Shown here in pieces: positions 13,447 to 13,671 of a stretch of DNA of 13,671 nucleotides (position 1 is the stretch's first letter; the number at the start of each line of letters is the position of its first letter). The translations under genes and the position numbers were made by a program. Source of the DNA: Alteromonadaceae bacterium UBA2620 (GTDB taxonomy: Bacteria > Pseudomonadota > Gammaproteobacteria > Enterobacterales > Alteromonadaceae); the NCBI GenBank assembly GCA_002339125.1, contig DDJQ01000113.1, positions 2,114-15,784 of the forward strand, in the 5' to 3' direction. The notes under the pieces were generated by a model. That model worked only from the letters and a program-made list of their open reading frames with translations. It was not told the DNA's origin and did no database searches.

Positions 13447-13671
13447 AGGGAGATTTCCTCTCAAACTATTTAGTAACGTATTATGTAACACGTAATATAA
13501 CATTATATTTATGCTTATCAAAGTTTCTTGAGTTTCAATTGTTAACCTTCGATAATAAATGTTATCGTTGGTTATGGTATTAAGCTGAAAATCTTCTGCT
13601 TGTAACGCCGGTACATAGCCGCCTTTCTGGTCACACCGATAGGAATACAATTCATGAACACCAAACCACCC
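13447..13671. promoter_or_regulatory. Upstream region of kfrA-like gene with AT-rich palindromes
   Basis: This 225-base stretch is markedly AT-rich near the gene. AATATAA-CA-TTATATT (13494-13509) is a perfect 7-bp inverted repeat and overlaps an imperfect one, TATTATGT...ACGTAATA (13479-13497). On the minus strand it contains a TATAAT hexamer (13507-13502), a likely -10 box; I cannot assign a convincing -35. KfrA proteins are known to repress themselves, so these repeats are candidate autoregulatory operators. The far end has no minus-strand gene, but ATG 13654 on the plus strand may begin one. Confidence 0.45.
13654..13671 (+). CDS. Possible start of a divergent gene (first six codons)
   Basis: ATG 13654 is preceded by AGGAAT at 13641-13646, a reasonable ribosome-binding site, and reads MNTKPP to the window end. 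Six residues cannot identify a product. A gene divergent from a kfrA-like gene on a mobile element could be a recombinase, but that is only a guess from context. Confidence 0.25.

Noticed and set aside
13447..13650. N-terminal extension of the kfrA-like protein to 13650
   Set aside because: It is AT-rich DNA with palindromes and a -10 box, and a good ribosome-binding site stands before ATG 13446 where the known domain begins.
1..13671. CRISPR array, tRNA, rRNA or complete insertion sequence
   Set aside because: I saw no regularly spaced repeats, no cloverleaf sequence and no transposase; the only mobile signs are the kfrA-like gene, the hairpin and the broken dehydrogenase.

Overview
The window looks like chromosome of a marine gammaproteobacterium, most likely in or near the Alteromonadales. 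That placement is inferred from the TonB receptor style, the protein sequences and moderate GC; no rRNA or other marker gene is present to confirm it. The window has four blocks.

(1) 1-2780, plus strand, is a short metal-handling operon. It holds the 3' end of a DUF4198 periplasmic protein, a DUF1624/HGSNAT-like integral membrane protein, a CopC copper-binding protein with an intact histidine brace, and a CopD membrane protein. A small unrecognised four-helix membrane protein follows at 2812-3186 on the minus strand.

(2) 3396-10281 is the main interest: a putative aromatic amine dehydrogenase (aau/mau-type) locus. A TetR-family regulator (minus) is divergent from a TonB-dependent receptor. 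Directly behind the receptor, on the same strand with gaps of 24 nt or less or short overlaps, come aauB (beta-propeller large subunit), aauE (MauE), aauD (MauD thioredoxin-like), aauA (TTQ-bearing small subunit) and two monohaem c-type cytochromes. A clear rho-independent terminator closes the block. The inferred pathway is: outer-membrane uptake or sensing by the receptor; periplasmic oxidative deamination of a primary amine by AauB2A2; electrons to the cytochromes; aldehyde product further oxidised, possibly by the aldehyde dehydrogenase next door. No mauG, mauF, mauL, mauM or mauN is present. A sequence motif shared by the tetR/receptor intergenic region and the region upstream of the small membrane gene looks like the TetR operator.

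(3) 10397-about 12240, minus strand, contains a succinate-semialdehyde-dehydrogenase-like ALDH. Its start codon overlaps the stop codon of a tartrate/D-malate dehydrogenase, of which only the C-terminal third remains.

(4) From about 12241 to the window end is foreign-looking DNA that interrupts the tartrate/D-malate dehydrogenase. It begins with a conspicuous pair of 15-bp palindromes that together form a long hairpin. It carries a KfrA-like coiled-coil DNA-binding gene with palindromic AT-rich sequence upstream, and possibly the first codons of a divergent gene at 13654. This looks like the end of an integrated plasmid-like or island-type mobile element.
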